In this document: piece by piece, positions 9,840 through 19,851 of the stretch
Position numbering within the stretch: position 1 is the stretch's first letter
Layout of the letters: every line of letters begins with the position of its first letter
Assembly: GCA_002887195.1 (NCBI GenBank)
Contig: PJAB01000058.1
Span: 1-50,057, forward strand
Direction of reading: 5' to 3'
Length of the DNA: 50,057 nucleotides
DNA from: Chrysochromulina parva
Lineage: Eukaryota > Haptophyta > Prymnesiales > Chrysochromulinaceae
Program-made: the position numbers and the translations under genes
Notes under the pieces: model-generated
Told to the model about the DNA's origin: nothing
What the model saw: only the letters and a program-made list of their open reading frames with translations
Database searches by the model: none

Positions 9840-10552
9840 CGCGGAGCAAAGGAGACGACGTCGACGAAAGAGCGCTGACCGGCCGAGAGACGAGTGGCTC
9901 TCCCGGCCGTCGAGAGTGGTGAGTGGCTCTCCCGCCACGACGATATTAGAATCATATTAGAAGGGCCCTCTGGCGTGGCCGGAGTGGATCTTCAGGGACG
10001 AACTTGAGCCTTAATCAGATCTTAATTTCGCCGACACAACTCCACTGTAGACTGTTGACGGCGTGTATGGTATGTCGGCTCGAGGAGTCGAGGTACGAGC
10101 CGAAACGACGAACGCATGGACCTTGGACGTGAACTCTGAACACGTCCTAAAAATACTGCGTTTCTGTTTAATAAGATTAAAGATACCGGCGACAACGCGC
10201 AACGAGCTTTAAGTGCGCGTCAAATGCTAGCTCTCACAACAATCGCAACCGGGCTCGTCCTCAATGTGCCAGTCCTCAGTCCGCACTTCACCCCATTCGA
10301 CGACACTGTGCCTGTGCCCTGTCAATAGTCTAATGCCAGTCCACATGAACCTCGTGCACCGGATGTCAAGGAAGGGCGCTTGTGCCGAACATCTTCGGCG
10401 GGAAAGATCAGACGTTTCGCAAGCGGAATGCTCTGACGTTCCGCAATGTGATGGGCCTACACAGATTACCTACAGATTACCGCGTGCGTGGCCTTTTGTT
10501 TTTGCACATGCATGCAACAAGTTTGGTGCGGTGGAGACCAAAATGGTCTTCA
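9840..10552. other. Intergenic stretch between NDUFA12-like and channel genes
   Basis: No gene seen. It starts with a hairpin-forming stretch at 9879-9909, is AT-richer around 10000-10200, and ends in the leader of the channel gene. An in-frame GTG at 10382 and an ATG at 10451 could extend the channel protein, but that peptide is basic and featureless. Confidence 0.5.
9879..9909 (+). terminator. Possible 3' hairpin after the NDUFA12-like gene
   Basis: CCGGCCGAGAG, an 8-nt loop, then CTCTCCCGGCCG; the arms pair apart from a 2-nt bulge. It starts 40 nt after the stop codon. A role in 3'-end formation is inference. Confidence 0.35.
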
Positions 10553-13500
10553 ATGTCGATGTTTGCGTTGCGTGGAGACGACGACAACGCGCTGGAGGAG
10601 ACAGTCAAGGCGCTCATATTTGCGGTGGAAAATGACGACGCCGATGGTGTGGTTCAGCACATCGCCGGGGCATACGCGACCGATGAGAACGGGCAGACGC
10701 CGTTTCTTCTCGCAGTCATGATGGGGAAGGTGGCAGCGCTGCGGGCGTTCCTCGATGAGGGCGTGGAGGTCGACGGCACGCAACACGACCCAAAGAAGGG
10801 CACGGCTCTCGGGTTCGCGAGCAGGAAAGGGAACACCGAGTGCGCCAAGTTGCTACTCGAACGCAAGGCCGACCCCAACTACGTGGACGAGGACCGGTGT
10901 AGCCCGATGTGGTGGGCCGCCAACGTGAGTCGGCCAACGTCCGAACTTGTGCTCCAAACCCTCCTCGACGGCAACGCCGACCCAAACCTCGCGGACAAGC
11001 ATGGCGTCACGCCCATCCTGCTGGCGTATCGGAAGAGAGGCAAGAAGACGTTCCAGTTTCTGCTGGCCGCCGACGGCGTCGACCTGACCATCGTCGACGC
11101 CAAGGGCGTGGGCCTGCTGTTGAATGCCAGCGACAACGGCGACGCGAGCGTGCTCCTCCACTGCTTGAGCGCCGGTGCGGACCCGTCGCGGCCCGCCGCT
11201 GACGGCACCACACCCCTCGAGCTCGCTCGGGATCGCGCCCACGTCGCCGCGACCGCCATCCTGCGGATCGCCACGGGCGACGCCGAGCTCCATGATCCGC
11301 TCACGCCTGACGAGCTGCGCGCCGTGGCCGACGAGGGCATGCTCGAGGCGGCCCTTCCGGTCGCCTTCTCCAAGTCCATCTTGCGCTCTCTTGAGTGTGC
11401 GGCGATGCTCACCGCCGGTTTCCGCTCGAGCGCGTATGAGGTCCGAGGACTCGACATGGAGAGCGGCGATCGGCTCATCGGGCAGTGCCTCAAGGCGCAG
11501 CAGTGCGTCGTGGGTCTGCTGCGTGCCCTCGACCCGCAGTGCGTGCAGCGGCTGCTGCACAGCCCGCGCGCCACCGAGGCGATCGAGGCGCTTGTGCTTG
11601 CCGAGTGCAAGACGACCCTCTCAGACAAGGTGTTGCAGGAGGCCATCCATGCACGATGGAGCATCGTCATGCCCCTCAGCCTCGCCGACGCGCTCGTGAT
11701 TGCGCTGCGTGCGCTCTGGCACCTGGGCGTGCTCGCCGTCTACCCGCCGTACCAGAAAGTGCTCGAGACAGCGCTCGTAGCGGAGCAGGCGGACGCACGC
11801 CGGCGGGTGGAGGAGGAGCATCCGGAGCCCGATTGGGAGCAGCTGCGCGACGAGCACGGCGGCGACATGAACGCCGACGTGTCGCTCAAGGTAGGGGGCA
11901 AGATGGTGAGCTCGTGCACGGTGCGTGACCTGAAGCTCGAGTCACACGCCGGCAAGGACGCGCTCAAAAAGTTTCGTGAGCGGCGTGCGGCCCTCGCCAC
12001 CGAGCATGCGCACCTCGTGCGCCGCCACTCCTTGATCCTTCGGCCGGAGGCCACGTTCTACTCGAACCTGCTCACGCAGCTCGCGCTTGGGGTGTGGCTC
12101 GTCGTGCTGCCCGTCAAGGACGCCCCCATCCAGAGCGCCGCCCTCTTTGCGGCCATGGCGCAGTTCCTCGCTCGCGAGCTGTTCGGACTGACCAGTGTGC
12201 GAGGCCGACGGATGTGGCTGGCAGATCCGTTGAATTGGCTCGAGCTCGGTGCGTACTCCTTCGCGACGCTCTCCCTCAGCCTTCGTCTGGAGCTCGGGAG
12301 ATTGCCCGAGCTCGAGCGGGTCGACGAGGCGGCGCTGCAGGCCACATCCGTCCTCCTGCTCTTCACGGGTATCGGCTTCCGCTTCCTACAGCGTGACCAG
12401 AAGCGAGGGCCACTCGTCATGATGACCGTCCAGATGATGCGCGACGTCCTTAACTTCCTCGTCCTCTTCGCGAGCATCCTCGTGGCCTTTGCGGCCGCAT
12501 TCCTCGTGCTCTTCAAGGGGCTTGAGGCCGGGGGCCTCGGCGAGGACTGCGCCGTCTTCGACTCCGACGGCGGCGGCGGACTGGAGGAGGACGACGTCCC
12601 TTCCTTGGACCGGTCTTGGGGCCCCGATTTTGGAGACGCTGCATCTTGGATGATCGAGGAATCAGTCGAGGAACGCACTCGTGAGAAGAGGAGACGCCTG
12701 CACGTCGGCGACGAAGATGAGGGGCGGCGCGCTGGCATGCTCTGGCACGTGGGCGTCTCGGTGGTGGCGCTCTTTGAGATCATGCTGGGCAGCGACAACC
12801 CCATCGGCTGCCTGCGCGCTTCGACGCAGCCCATCACGGCGCCCGCCTTCATGATCGCCTACCTGGTCGTCGCGGTACTGCTCGGGACGAATATGCTGAT
12901 CGCGCTCATGGCTAAGACGTTCGACCTGATCCACGAGCAGCAGATGCCCAACTTCATGTACCTCTCGACGCTCCTGTACTTGGTCTGGTCTGACGAGTCG
13001 CCCGTGCCGGCGCCGCTGCTGCTGCTCCGCATCGTGTTCTACGACCTCGGCCGCTTGGCGGCGTTCGCGGCGTGGGTCTTGTCACAGGCGTGCGCCTGGC
13101 TCTGCTGGCGTCGCGGTTGCGGGGACGGGCGCGGGTACCTGAAGGTCGACGAGACGAAGGATGCGGCGACGGGCGTGTCCGCGCTGCAGAGCAAGGCGGA
13201 GGCGGAAGCGGCGGCAACGGAGGCGGAGGCGGAGGCGGCGGGGAAGGCTGCAGCGGAGGCCGCGGAGGCGGAGGAGGCGGCGGCGGAGGATGCGGAGGAC
13301 GCGCGGATCCTCGGATTCGGCCTCAAGTGGGAAATGGTCGGCAAAGGCGAGAAGGCGAAGCCGACGACCGGCACCGAGCTGCACAATGAAGCGCTCGCCA
13401 GGGCGCTCGGGGGCACCAACCAGAGCGCCGAGGCGGGAAATGTGACGGGCAAGCTCGAATTTACTCCGACTGAGTTGAGCGCGTTTGAGCTGCACGGGCT

Positions 13501-14307
13501 GCGAGCGGACAGCTTCGTCTCGTTCGAATCTGCCGGAGGTGGAGGTGGTGGAGGAGTTGGTGGAGGAGTTGGTGGAGGAGGCGGAGGCGGAGGTGGGGGG
13601 GGAGCAAGGACCAACAAGGGAAGCGTGGGGACAACCATCTACTTCCGCCCCCTCGCCGTCGTGCCGCCAGTACCAGTGCTCAAGGAGGCCATGGAGGAGT
13701 ACCTCAAGTCATGCGAGGGCGGACAGGGCGAGGATGACAAGTGGCGCTCGAATATGTTGAAGCAAGGGAGCCGGATCGCGGCCCAGGTAGATGAGCGTTC
13801 AAGGACGAGATCAGCGATGGCCACGTATTGCCCCAGCTCTGATAGCATGCTGATTGCCTCCCTCATCAGGTGGATGAAGTCAAGGAAGAGCTCAACGCCG
13901 AGGTCACGGCGCATGTGGCCGAGATCAAGGTGCAGCTCGCGGAGGTCAAGGCGCAGATGGGCAGGGGCGAGGGGAGGGTGGAGGAGATGATGGAGCTGCT
14001 AGAGCGCAAGCTCGACAAACAGTCGCAGCAGCTCGCGCAGATGGCGCAGAGGGAGCAGCAGCAGCTCGCTCTCATCCTGTCCAAATTAGGCATCGATGCA
14101 CCGCCCGCCACCTCGTACAAATCGTCCCCCGCCGCCTCCACGACGAGCGCCTCGTTCAAATCGCCCCCCGTGACGCCTCCTCCAGAATGGGAGCCCACGA
14201 TGATCTTGGCAGAGCCTGCAGGCAGCACCAGCTCCAGCAGCCCTCGCCCGAGCCCCCGGCGCCTCATGCCGTCGCTGTCGCGGCCCAAGCTGGGCCCGGT
14301 CGATTGA
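10553..14307 (+). CDS. Ankyrin-repeat TRP-like cation channel
   Basis: Exons 10553-13786 and 13870-14307 give about 1223 residues. The N-terminal 250 residues hold ankyrin repeats (NGQTPFLLAVMMGKVAALRAFLDEG, KGTALGFASRKGNTECAKLLLERKADPN, HGVTPILLAYRKRG). From about residue 495 come six membrane segments. The last pair and pore resemble TRP channels: FEIMLGSDNPIG, then AFMIAYLVVAVLLGTNMLIALMAKTFD. After the pore come an Ala/Glu-rich helix, a Gly-rich tract (about 13540-13605) and a coiled coil (VDEVKEELNAEV...ALILSKLG) that could drive tetramer assembly. An acidic DSDGGGGLEEDD loop lies between S5 and the pore. Likely a plasma- or endomembrane cation channel; gating stimulus unknown. The start chosen is the MSMFALRGDDD methionine, because upstream in-frame codons include only a GTG and weak ATGs. 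Confidence 0.85.
13787..13869 (+). repeat. Short introner-like intron in the channel gene (83 bp)
   Basis: Starts GTAGATGAGC and ends TGATTGCCTCCCTCATCAG, followed by GTGGATGAAG. The first 8 bases of intron and downstream exon match at 7 positions (GTRGATGA). Phase 0. Confidence 0.85.
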
Positions 14308-14774
14308 GCGCCGTGCCGAGCATGCGCCGTGCCCCTCGTGCATGTTGCAGCTCTTCCAACGTATACTTCGACCACGTGTAGGTCGGGTCGTGGTCCGACC
14401 ACGTGTGTGCACCCAGCATCATGACCGGAGGCGTCAGAAGAACTTGAACTAAGTCCCAACTCCCAAGTGCTGTAGCGTGGACGGGAGAGACAGTGTGGCC
14501 GGTCTAGTGTGTGAGTGTGAGCGCATTTTGTTTAGTGAGCAATTAGAGGAAAGAGGTGCGGGACCCGGGATACGGCCGAGGCGCGCGAGTCGAGGGCGAA
14601 ACATGAGGCGAAAGCGCGAGGGGTGCGGCGGGTGGCGGCGCGGGGTGCACACGTCGCCATTATGCACGAAACGCACGATGAGTCAGCCTCCCACTTTTGA
14701 GTCAGCGGCCGCACGCTCGCCTTCCTCTTGCCCTCCTATGAATCGATGTGCGTCTCCATCAAACAAGAGTGAGT
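14308..14774. other. Convergent intergenic region with inverted repeat
   Basis: Lies between the 3' ends of the channel gene and the SRAP-like gene. It contains two CACGTG boxes within an imperfect inverted repeat (14373-14405). No coding signal. Confidence 0.5.
14373..14405 (+). terminator. Inverted repeat after the channel gene
   Basis: CACGTG-TA-GGTCGG, an 8-nt loop, then CCGACCACGTG. A 6-bp inner stem and 5-bp outer stem are separated by a small bulge, 65 nt after the stop codon. It could be a 3' processing hairpin or a paired G-box site. Confidence 0.35.
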
Positions 14775-15911
14775 TCAGCCTTGCGTAAAGCGCGAGAGCC
14801 GCGCGTTGCGCATTCGCTCGCGCTCTGTCTCTGCAGCTGCCACATCCACGCTACCGCGCTCCTCTCGAGGGAGGGCGATATCGCGCGAAGGAGCACTCGC
14901 AACCTCGTCGTCGCTGTTGAGTACGATCGCCTCTGTCGAGCTCGCGCCGCGTGCCGCCGGCCGTTGGCTCGCGTGATCTTGGCGAGTCTCTTGCAAGCTG
15001 AGGGCGATGGCGCGCTGTAGCTCCACCTCCTCCTGCTCGTGCGCCGCAAGGTCACCCGAGGACGCCATGAAGGTCGCCACTGGGGGCTCGTCTCGCGCAC
15101 GCTTTCGCGAGGTACGTGACGCGTCACTTGAGGCGGCAGGCTGCAGCGAGGCGGGGGAGGCAACGCTCTGCGAGGCGCTCGAGGCGGCGCTCTGTGAGGA
15201 GCTCTGGCCAGTGGCAGTGGCAGCGCACTTGGTGGGGCTACCAGTACCCTTGCCCTTGATGCCCAGCACGAGAGGAGGGCTGCTCGTGCCTGCAAACATC
15301 GCCGCTGTGATGACACGCGTGGCTGCAAGGGTCGCTTCGACGGTTGGTGGCGTCTCAAGCCAGCGATGAGCCGCAGCGGCATCGAGTACGAGTGGGCAGC
15401 GGGTGGGCACACCATACTTCGCCTGTGGCACTGCACGCTCGCGAAGGAGCGGCACGGAGCATGAATTGGTCGTCAGGAGGATAAATTTGTCCTGGAGGAA
15501 CAGGGCAGCGAGGAAGAAGAGGCCATCGTCGGACCGCCGGCATGTGACGCCCTCTGCAAAGGCGGTCACGGCAACAGCGCACAGGTTGCCCTTTTCCATC
15601 GCCGCTCGCCAATTCTTGCGCCCTACCCACTCGTCATCATCGAGCCAGATGGTGTGGGTGCTGAGTACCTGAATGCCCCATTTGAGCGTAACCATTAGAA
15701 GAGCAGCGCCGTCATTCTCCTTCACCAGGCATGGCCAGCCCTCCACACCGCGAACGCCTGTTGGGTTGCGCTTGGTCCTCTCCTCGCAGCTCTTGGAACC
15801 GACGTGGTACTCCGAAGGAGCTTTCGTGTCGGGTGGCAGTAATACACCGGCACGCACACAAGCGCCGACGATGGATGACGCTGGGATCGAGATTGCTGCA
15901 CGCCCGCACAT
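14775..15911 (-). CDS. SRAP/HMCES-like protein with UIM and SIM-like motifs
   Basis: About 378 residues, single exon. The ATG at 15911 is chosen because SRAP proteins need Cys at position 2, and the reading here is MCGRAAIS; the longer frame from 15950 would bury it. Other SRAP landmarks are LKWGIQ (family 'RWGL'), AFAEG in place of 'GFYEW', ILLTTNSC and RCPLVLDAAAAHRWLE. The usual 'NARSE' Asn and the 'HDRMP' His are not recognisable, so this is a divergent or partly inactivated member. HMCES shields abasic sites in single-stranded DNA by crosslinking through Cys2. The C-terminal third adds a ubiquitin-interacting-type helix (EEVELQRAIALSLQETR) and a SUMO-interacting-like AIVLNSDDE. Those suggest recruitment to modified chromatin; that is inference. 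Confidence 0.75.
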   Translation of the reverse strand: MCGRAAISIPASSIVGACVRAGVLLPPDTKAPSEYHVGSKSCEERTKRNPTGVRGVEGWPCLVKENDGAALLMVTLKWGIQVLSTHTIWLDDDEWVGRKNWRAAMEKGNLCAVAVTAFAEGVTCRRSDDGLFFLAALFLQDKFILLTTNSCSVPLLRERAVPQAKYGVPTRCPLVLDAAAAHRWLETPPTVEATLAATRVITAAMFAGTSSPPLVLGIKGKGTGSPTKCAATATGQSSSQSAASSASQSVASPASLQPAASSDASRTSRKRARDEPPVATFMASSGDLAAHEQEEVELQRAIALSLQETRQDHASQRPAARGASSTEAIVLNSDDEVASAPSRDIALPREERGSVDVAAAETERERMRNARLSRFTQG

Positions 15912-16205
15912 GAAAACTTGCTTTGGTCTTCTCCTAATATGAAAATTCATACGCGGCGCGCATGCATTCGTATGTTTCGAAAAGCGTTTGGATCTTGCAT
16001 TTGCGCCCCACAGTTCAGTTCAGTTCAGTTCATTTGCGCCCCACAAGCATCAGCGCGTGCAAGCCCCCGGATGGCCTAGCACACTGCTCACAATTCTTCG
16101 GGCCCGGTGTGAGTGAGGATTCATGTGACTCACTCGATCTAGACTCACTCCGCCCATGAGCATGTTTCGCCATTCCGCATTCGGTGTTGTATCGGTGTTG
16201 TGGGT
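15912..16205. promoter_or_regulatory. Upstream region of the SRAP-like gene with repeat-flanked pentamers
   Basis: The 15-bp CATTTGCGCCCCACA occurs at 15998-16012 and 16031-16045, flanking a short GTTCA array. No gene seen. It also holds the 3' end region of the Sel1-RING gene. Confidence 0.45.
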
Positions 16206-19200
16206 TTAAACCACCCGTGCCATCACCCATTGCTGGACGGGCTCGCGACAGTACGGACAGATCTTCATGTTGGCCGCGCAGCACTCGCACGCGAGCAGAT
16301 GGCCGCACGGCACCGCAAGGTGCGACTTGGACCCCACCATGCACACGATGCACGTGGTCTGGCCACCGATGGTCGATTCGGGCGCCTCGTCGTGTACACG
16401 GCCGGTGATGTTGCCCACGTCGGCGAGCGTCAGATGCCTCTCCGCTGGCATCAAACCTGCAGCCGGTGCTGGGGCCGTTGGCAGCTCAGGGACAGGGGTC
16501 GGCGGATGCACGGAAGTCAGGCCGCGCCCACCACGCTCTCCACGCCCTCCACGCCCCCCTCGCCCCCCTCGCCCGCCGCGGCCAGCGCTTTCTGCCACAG
16601 CCAGCGCCGCTGCGCGCTCTACCTCCGCGTGCTCCACCTCCGCCCTCTGCACCGCCGCCCTCTCCGCATCCGCCCTTTGCACCGCCAAGCGCTGAGCCTC
16701 TGCGTCAGCCTCGTTGGCCTCCGCCTGAGACCTGGCTGCCCGCGCTGCCTCCGCCTTGGCGGCCTCGTGCGCTGCCGCCCGTGCCGCCGCCTCTTCGGCC
16801 ACCTTCACACCTGCCGCCTCTTCGGCCACCTTCACACCTGCCGCCTCTTCGGCCACCTTCACCACCTGCTCAGCCGGCGCCTGCTGAGACGCCGAAGCCG
16901 CGGCCCCAGCGGCCGTCTCCGCGGCTGCCGCCTCTGCTGCAGCGGTCGCCTTTACGCCCTCCTCCTCGATCTTCTCTCCTGCCACCAAATCCGCTTCTGT
17001 CGGCTCTAACGGCGGCGCCGACAAGCTGGTGGCCGCCTCGCCTGCTGCTGTCGTCGCCACTTTACCCTTCTTTTTCGCCTTGATCTTCTTTGCCTTCTTG
17101 GACGCCTTTTCGGCTCTCGCTTCCTCCTCAGCGATCAGGCTTGCCATCATCGCGTCGGCGCGTGCCTGCTCGTCCTCGCGTGAGAGGCCGCCTCGAGCGC
17201 CGTCAGCCACGACGGACGCGCCAACTGCACTGGACGCTGCTACGGCGCATGATGAGGTGCTGTACTGGGTCGCAGCCATGCTTCCAAGCTGGCGCTGCGC
17301 CTCGGCAAAACCCTGGCCCGCAGCGAGCTTCAACAGCGCCGCGACATCGCCCTGGTCCGCAGCGAGCTTGAACAGCGCCGCAGCCCGCTTGTCATCTTGG
17401 GCCACACCACGTCCATCAAGGTGCATGCATCCAAGATTGCACTGTGCCGCGGCAAAACCATGGTCCGCAGCGAGCTTGAACAGCGCCGCAGCCCGCTTGT
17501 CATCTTGGGCCACACCGCGTCCGTCACGGTGCATGGCTCCAAGATTGCACTGCGCCGCGGCATCGCCCTGGTCCGCAGCGAGCTTGAACAGCGCCGCAGC
17601 CCGCTTATCATCTTGGGCCACACCCCGTCCGTCCCAGTACATGCTTGCAAGCCCGCACTGCGCCGCGGCATAGCCCTGGTCCGAAGCGAGCTTGAACAGC
17701 TCTGCGGCCCGTTTGTAATCTTGAGCAACACCGCGTCCGTCACGGTGCATGGCTCCAAGATTGCACTGTGCTGCTGCAAAACTCTGGTCCGCAGCGAGCT
17801 TGAACAGCTCTGCGGCCCGTATGTAATCTTTGGCCACTCCGTCATGGTGCATGACTCCAAGATTGCACTGCGCCGCGGCATCGCCCTGGTCCGCAGCAAG
17901 CTTGAACAGCGCCGCAGCCCGCGCATCATCTTGAACCACACCGCGTCCGTCACGGTGCATGCATCCAAGATCGTACTGTGCCACGGTATTGCCCTGGTCC
18001 GCAGCGAGCTTGAACAGCGCCGCAGCCCGCGCATCATCTTGGGCCACACCGCGTCCATCACGGTGCATGCGTGCAAGCTCGCACTGCGCCGCGGCATCGC
18101 CCTGGTCCGCAGCGAGCTTGAACAGCGCCGCAGCCCGCGCATCATCTTGGGCCACACCACGTCCATCACGGTGCATGCGTGCAAGCTCGCACTGCGCCGC
18201 GGCATCGCCCTGGTCCGCAGCGAGCTTGAACAGCGCCGCAGCCCGCTTGTCATCTTGGACCACAGCACGTCCATCACGGTGCATGCATCCAAGATTGCAC
18301 TGCGCCGCGGCATCGCCCTGGTCCGCAGCGAGCTTGAACAGCGCCGCAGCCCGCTTGTCATCTTGGGCCACACCGCGTCCGTAAAGGTGCATGCATCCAA
18401 GACCGTACTGTGCCATGGTATTGCCCTGGTCCGCAGCGAGCTTGAACAGCGCCGCAGCCCGCGCATCATCTTGGGCCACACCGCGTCCGATAAGGTGCAT
18501 GAATCCAAGATCGTACTGTGCCACGGTATTGCCCTGGTCCGCAGCGAGCTTGAACAGCGCCGCAGCCCGCGCATCATCTTGGGCCACACCACGTCCATCA
18601 CGGTGCATGCATCCAAGTGAGCACTGCGCCTCGACATCACCCTGGTCCGCAGCGAGCTTGAACAGCGCCGCAGCCCGCGCATCATCTTGGACCACACCGT
18701 GTCCATCACGGTGCATGCGTGCAAGCTCGCACTGCGCCGCGGCATCGCCCTGGTCCGCAGCGAGCTTGAACAGCGCCGCAGCCCGCTTGTCATCTTGGGC
18801 CACACCACGTCCGTCACGGTGCATGGCTCCAAGCTCGCCCTGCGCCGCGGCATCGCCCTGGTCCGCAGCGAGCTTGAACAGCGCCGCAGCCCGCTTGTCA
18901 TCTTGGGCTACACCGCATCCGTCCCAGTGCATACGTGCAAGATTGCACTGCGCCTTGGCCAAACCATGGTCCACAGCGAGCTTCAACAGCGCCGCAGCCC
19001 GCGCATCATCTTGGGCCACACCGCGTCCGTAAAGGTGCATGCATCCAAGTTCGAACTGCGCCGCGGCATCGCCCTGGTCCGCAGCGAGCTTGAATATTTC
19101 TGCGGCCCTTTTGTAATCTTGAGCAATACCGCGTCCATCACGGTGCATGGCTCCAAGATTGCTCTGCGCCACGGCATCGCCCTGGTCCGCAGCGAGCTTG

Positions 19201-19574
19201 AACAGCGCCGCAGCCCGCGCATCATCTTGGGCCACACCACGTCCATCACGGTGCATGCGTGCAAGCAAGCACTGCGCAGCGGCATCGCCTTGGTCCGCAG
19301 TAAGCTTGAATAGCGCCGCAGCCCGCTTGTCGTCTTGGGCCACACCGCGTCCGTCACGGTGCATGCATCCAAGTGAGCACTGCGCCGCGGCATCACCCTG
19401 GTCCGCAGCGAGCTTGAACAGCGCCGCAGCCCGCTTGTCATCTTGGGCCACACCGTGTGCTCCATCACGGTGCATGCGTGCAAGCGAGCACTGCGCCGCG
19501 GCATTACCAGGATCCGCAAGGAGCTTGAACAGCGCCGCAGCCCGCTTGTCATCCGTCGCGGCAAAAGTCAACAT
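16206..19574 (-). CDS. Sel1-like repeat protein with C-terminal RING finger
   Basis: Single exon, 1122 residues. About 21 tandem 36-residue Sel1-like repeats fill residues 8-760, with consensus DD(K/A)RAAALFKLAADQG and AAQCxLGxMHRDGRGVAQ. Sel1 repeats form an alpha-solenoid that holds client proteins, as in the Hrd1-SEL1L degradation complex. A Lys-rich stretch, a long Ala/Glu helix with three copies of VKVAEEAAG, and an RGG-type tract follow. The last 50 residues are a C3HC4 RING of the MAPL/IAP style (CIVC, CGH, CECC, CPYC). Together they suggest an E3 ubiquitin ligase with a repeat scaffold for substrate binding. The repeats are nearly identical in DNA, which points to recent expansion. 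One repeat is two residues short (VMHHDGVAK). The ATG at 19574 is the only sensible start. Confidence 0.88.
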   Translation of the reverse strand: MLTFAATDDKRAAALFKLLADPGNAAAQCSLARMHRDGAHGVAQDDKRAAALFKLAADQGDAAAQCSLGCMHRDGRGVAQDDKRAAALFKLTADQGDAAAQCLLARMHRDGRGVAQDDARAAALFKLAADQGDAVAQSNLGAMHRDGRGIAQDYKRAAEIFKLAADQGDAAAQFELGCMHLYGRGVAQDDARAAALLKLAVDHGLAKAQCNLARMHWDGCGVAQDDKRAAALFKLAADQGDAAAQGELGAMHRDGRGVAQDDKRAAALFKLAADQGDAAAQCELARMHRDGHGVVQDDARAAALFKLAADQGDVEAQCSLGCMHRDGRGVAQDDARAAALFKLAADQGNTVAQYDLGFMHLIGRGVAQDDARAAALFKLAADQGNTMAQYGLGCMHLYGRGVAQDDKRAAALFKLAADQGDAAAQCNLGCMHRDGRAVVQDDKRAAALFKLAADQGDAAAQCELARMHRDGRGVAQDDARAAALFKLAADQGDAAAQCELARMHRDGRGVAQDDARAAALFKLAADQGNTVAQYDLGCMHRDGRGVVQDDARAAALFKLAADQGDAAAQCNLGVMHHDGVAKDYIRAAELFKLAADQSFAAAQCNLGAMHRDGRGVAQDYKRAAELFKLASDQGYAAAQCGLASMYWDGRGVAQDDKRAAALFKLAADQGDAAAQCNLGAMHRDGRGVAQDDKRAAALFKLAADHGFAAAQCNLGCMHLDGRGVAQDDKRAAALFKLAADQGDVAALLKLAAGQGFAEAQRQLGSMAATQYSTSSCAVAASSAVGASVVADGARGGLSREDEQARADAMMASLIAEEEARAEKASKKAKKIKAKKKGKVATTAAGEAATSLSAPPLEPTEADLVAGEKIEEEGVKATAAAEAAAAETAAGAAASASQQAPAEQVVKVAEEAAGVKVAEEAAGVKVAEEAAARAAAHEAAKAEAARAARSQAEANEADAEAQRLAVQRADAERAAVQRAEVEHAEVERAAALAVAESAGRGGRGGRGGRGGRGERGGRGLTSVHPPTPVPELPTAPAPAAGLMPAERHLTLADVGNITGRVHDEAPESTIGGQTTCIVCMVGSKSHLAVPCGHLLACECCAANMKICPYCREPVQQWVMARVV
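17290..19553 (-). repeat. 108-bp tandem coding repeats (Sel1 array)
   Basis: About 21 copies of a 108-bp unit with few substitutions between many copies. Because 108 is a multiple of three, several other frames stay open across the array and produce long spurious open frames on both strands. Confidence 0.95.
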
Positions 19575-19851
19575 GACAGCTACCGACTACCGAAGCGACG
19601 GGCGACGGTCCTCTCGCGGCGACAGCGCCCTGTACACATAAGTTGTCTGTTCCTGCTATTGTACTTCGACATGCATGCACCCATGCAAAAAACGAAGAAG
19701 TGAGGGACGGAGGTTTGGAGGTACTAGACTGTCCCCAACACGATACCGCCGCCCAAGTCTCCTCTTATATTGGATAACAGCTGAAACGATCGTGCAAAGA
19801 TCTGTTTTTTACGCTGCGCGACACGACTGTGGCACTCAGGCATTGTCCTGC
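19575..19851. other. Intergenic gap of 277 bp
   Basis: Between the start of the Sel1-RING gene and the end of the PH-domain gene, both minus strand. It should contain the Sel1-RING promoter. No clear motif seen. Confidence 0.4.

Noticed and set aside
10382..10552. A longer N-terminus for the channel protein
   Set aside because: The frame opens at GTG, its ATGs are in weak context, and the peptide is basic without ankyrin pattern. An ATG near the first ankyrin repeat fits better.
17330..19313. Long open frames antisense to, or in other frames of, the Sel1 array (up to 523 codons)
   Set aside because: They arise because the repeat length is a multiple of three and lacks stops in those frames. 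They encode low-quality Ser/Arg-rich repeats without family motifs.
17290..19553. Regular repeats that could be taken for a CRISPR array
   Set aside because: The 108-bp period has no unique spacers, translates to Sel1 repeats, and lies in a eukaryotic gene.
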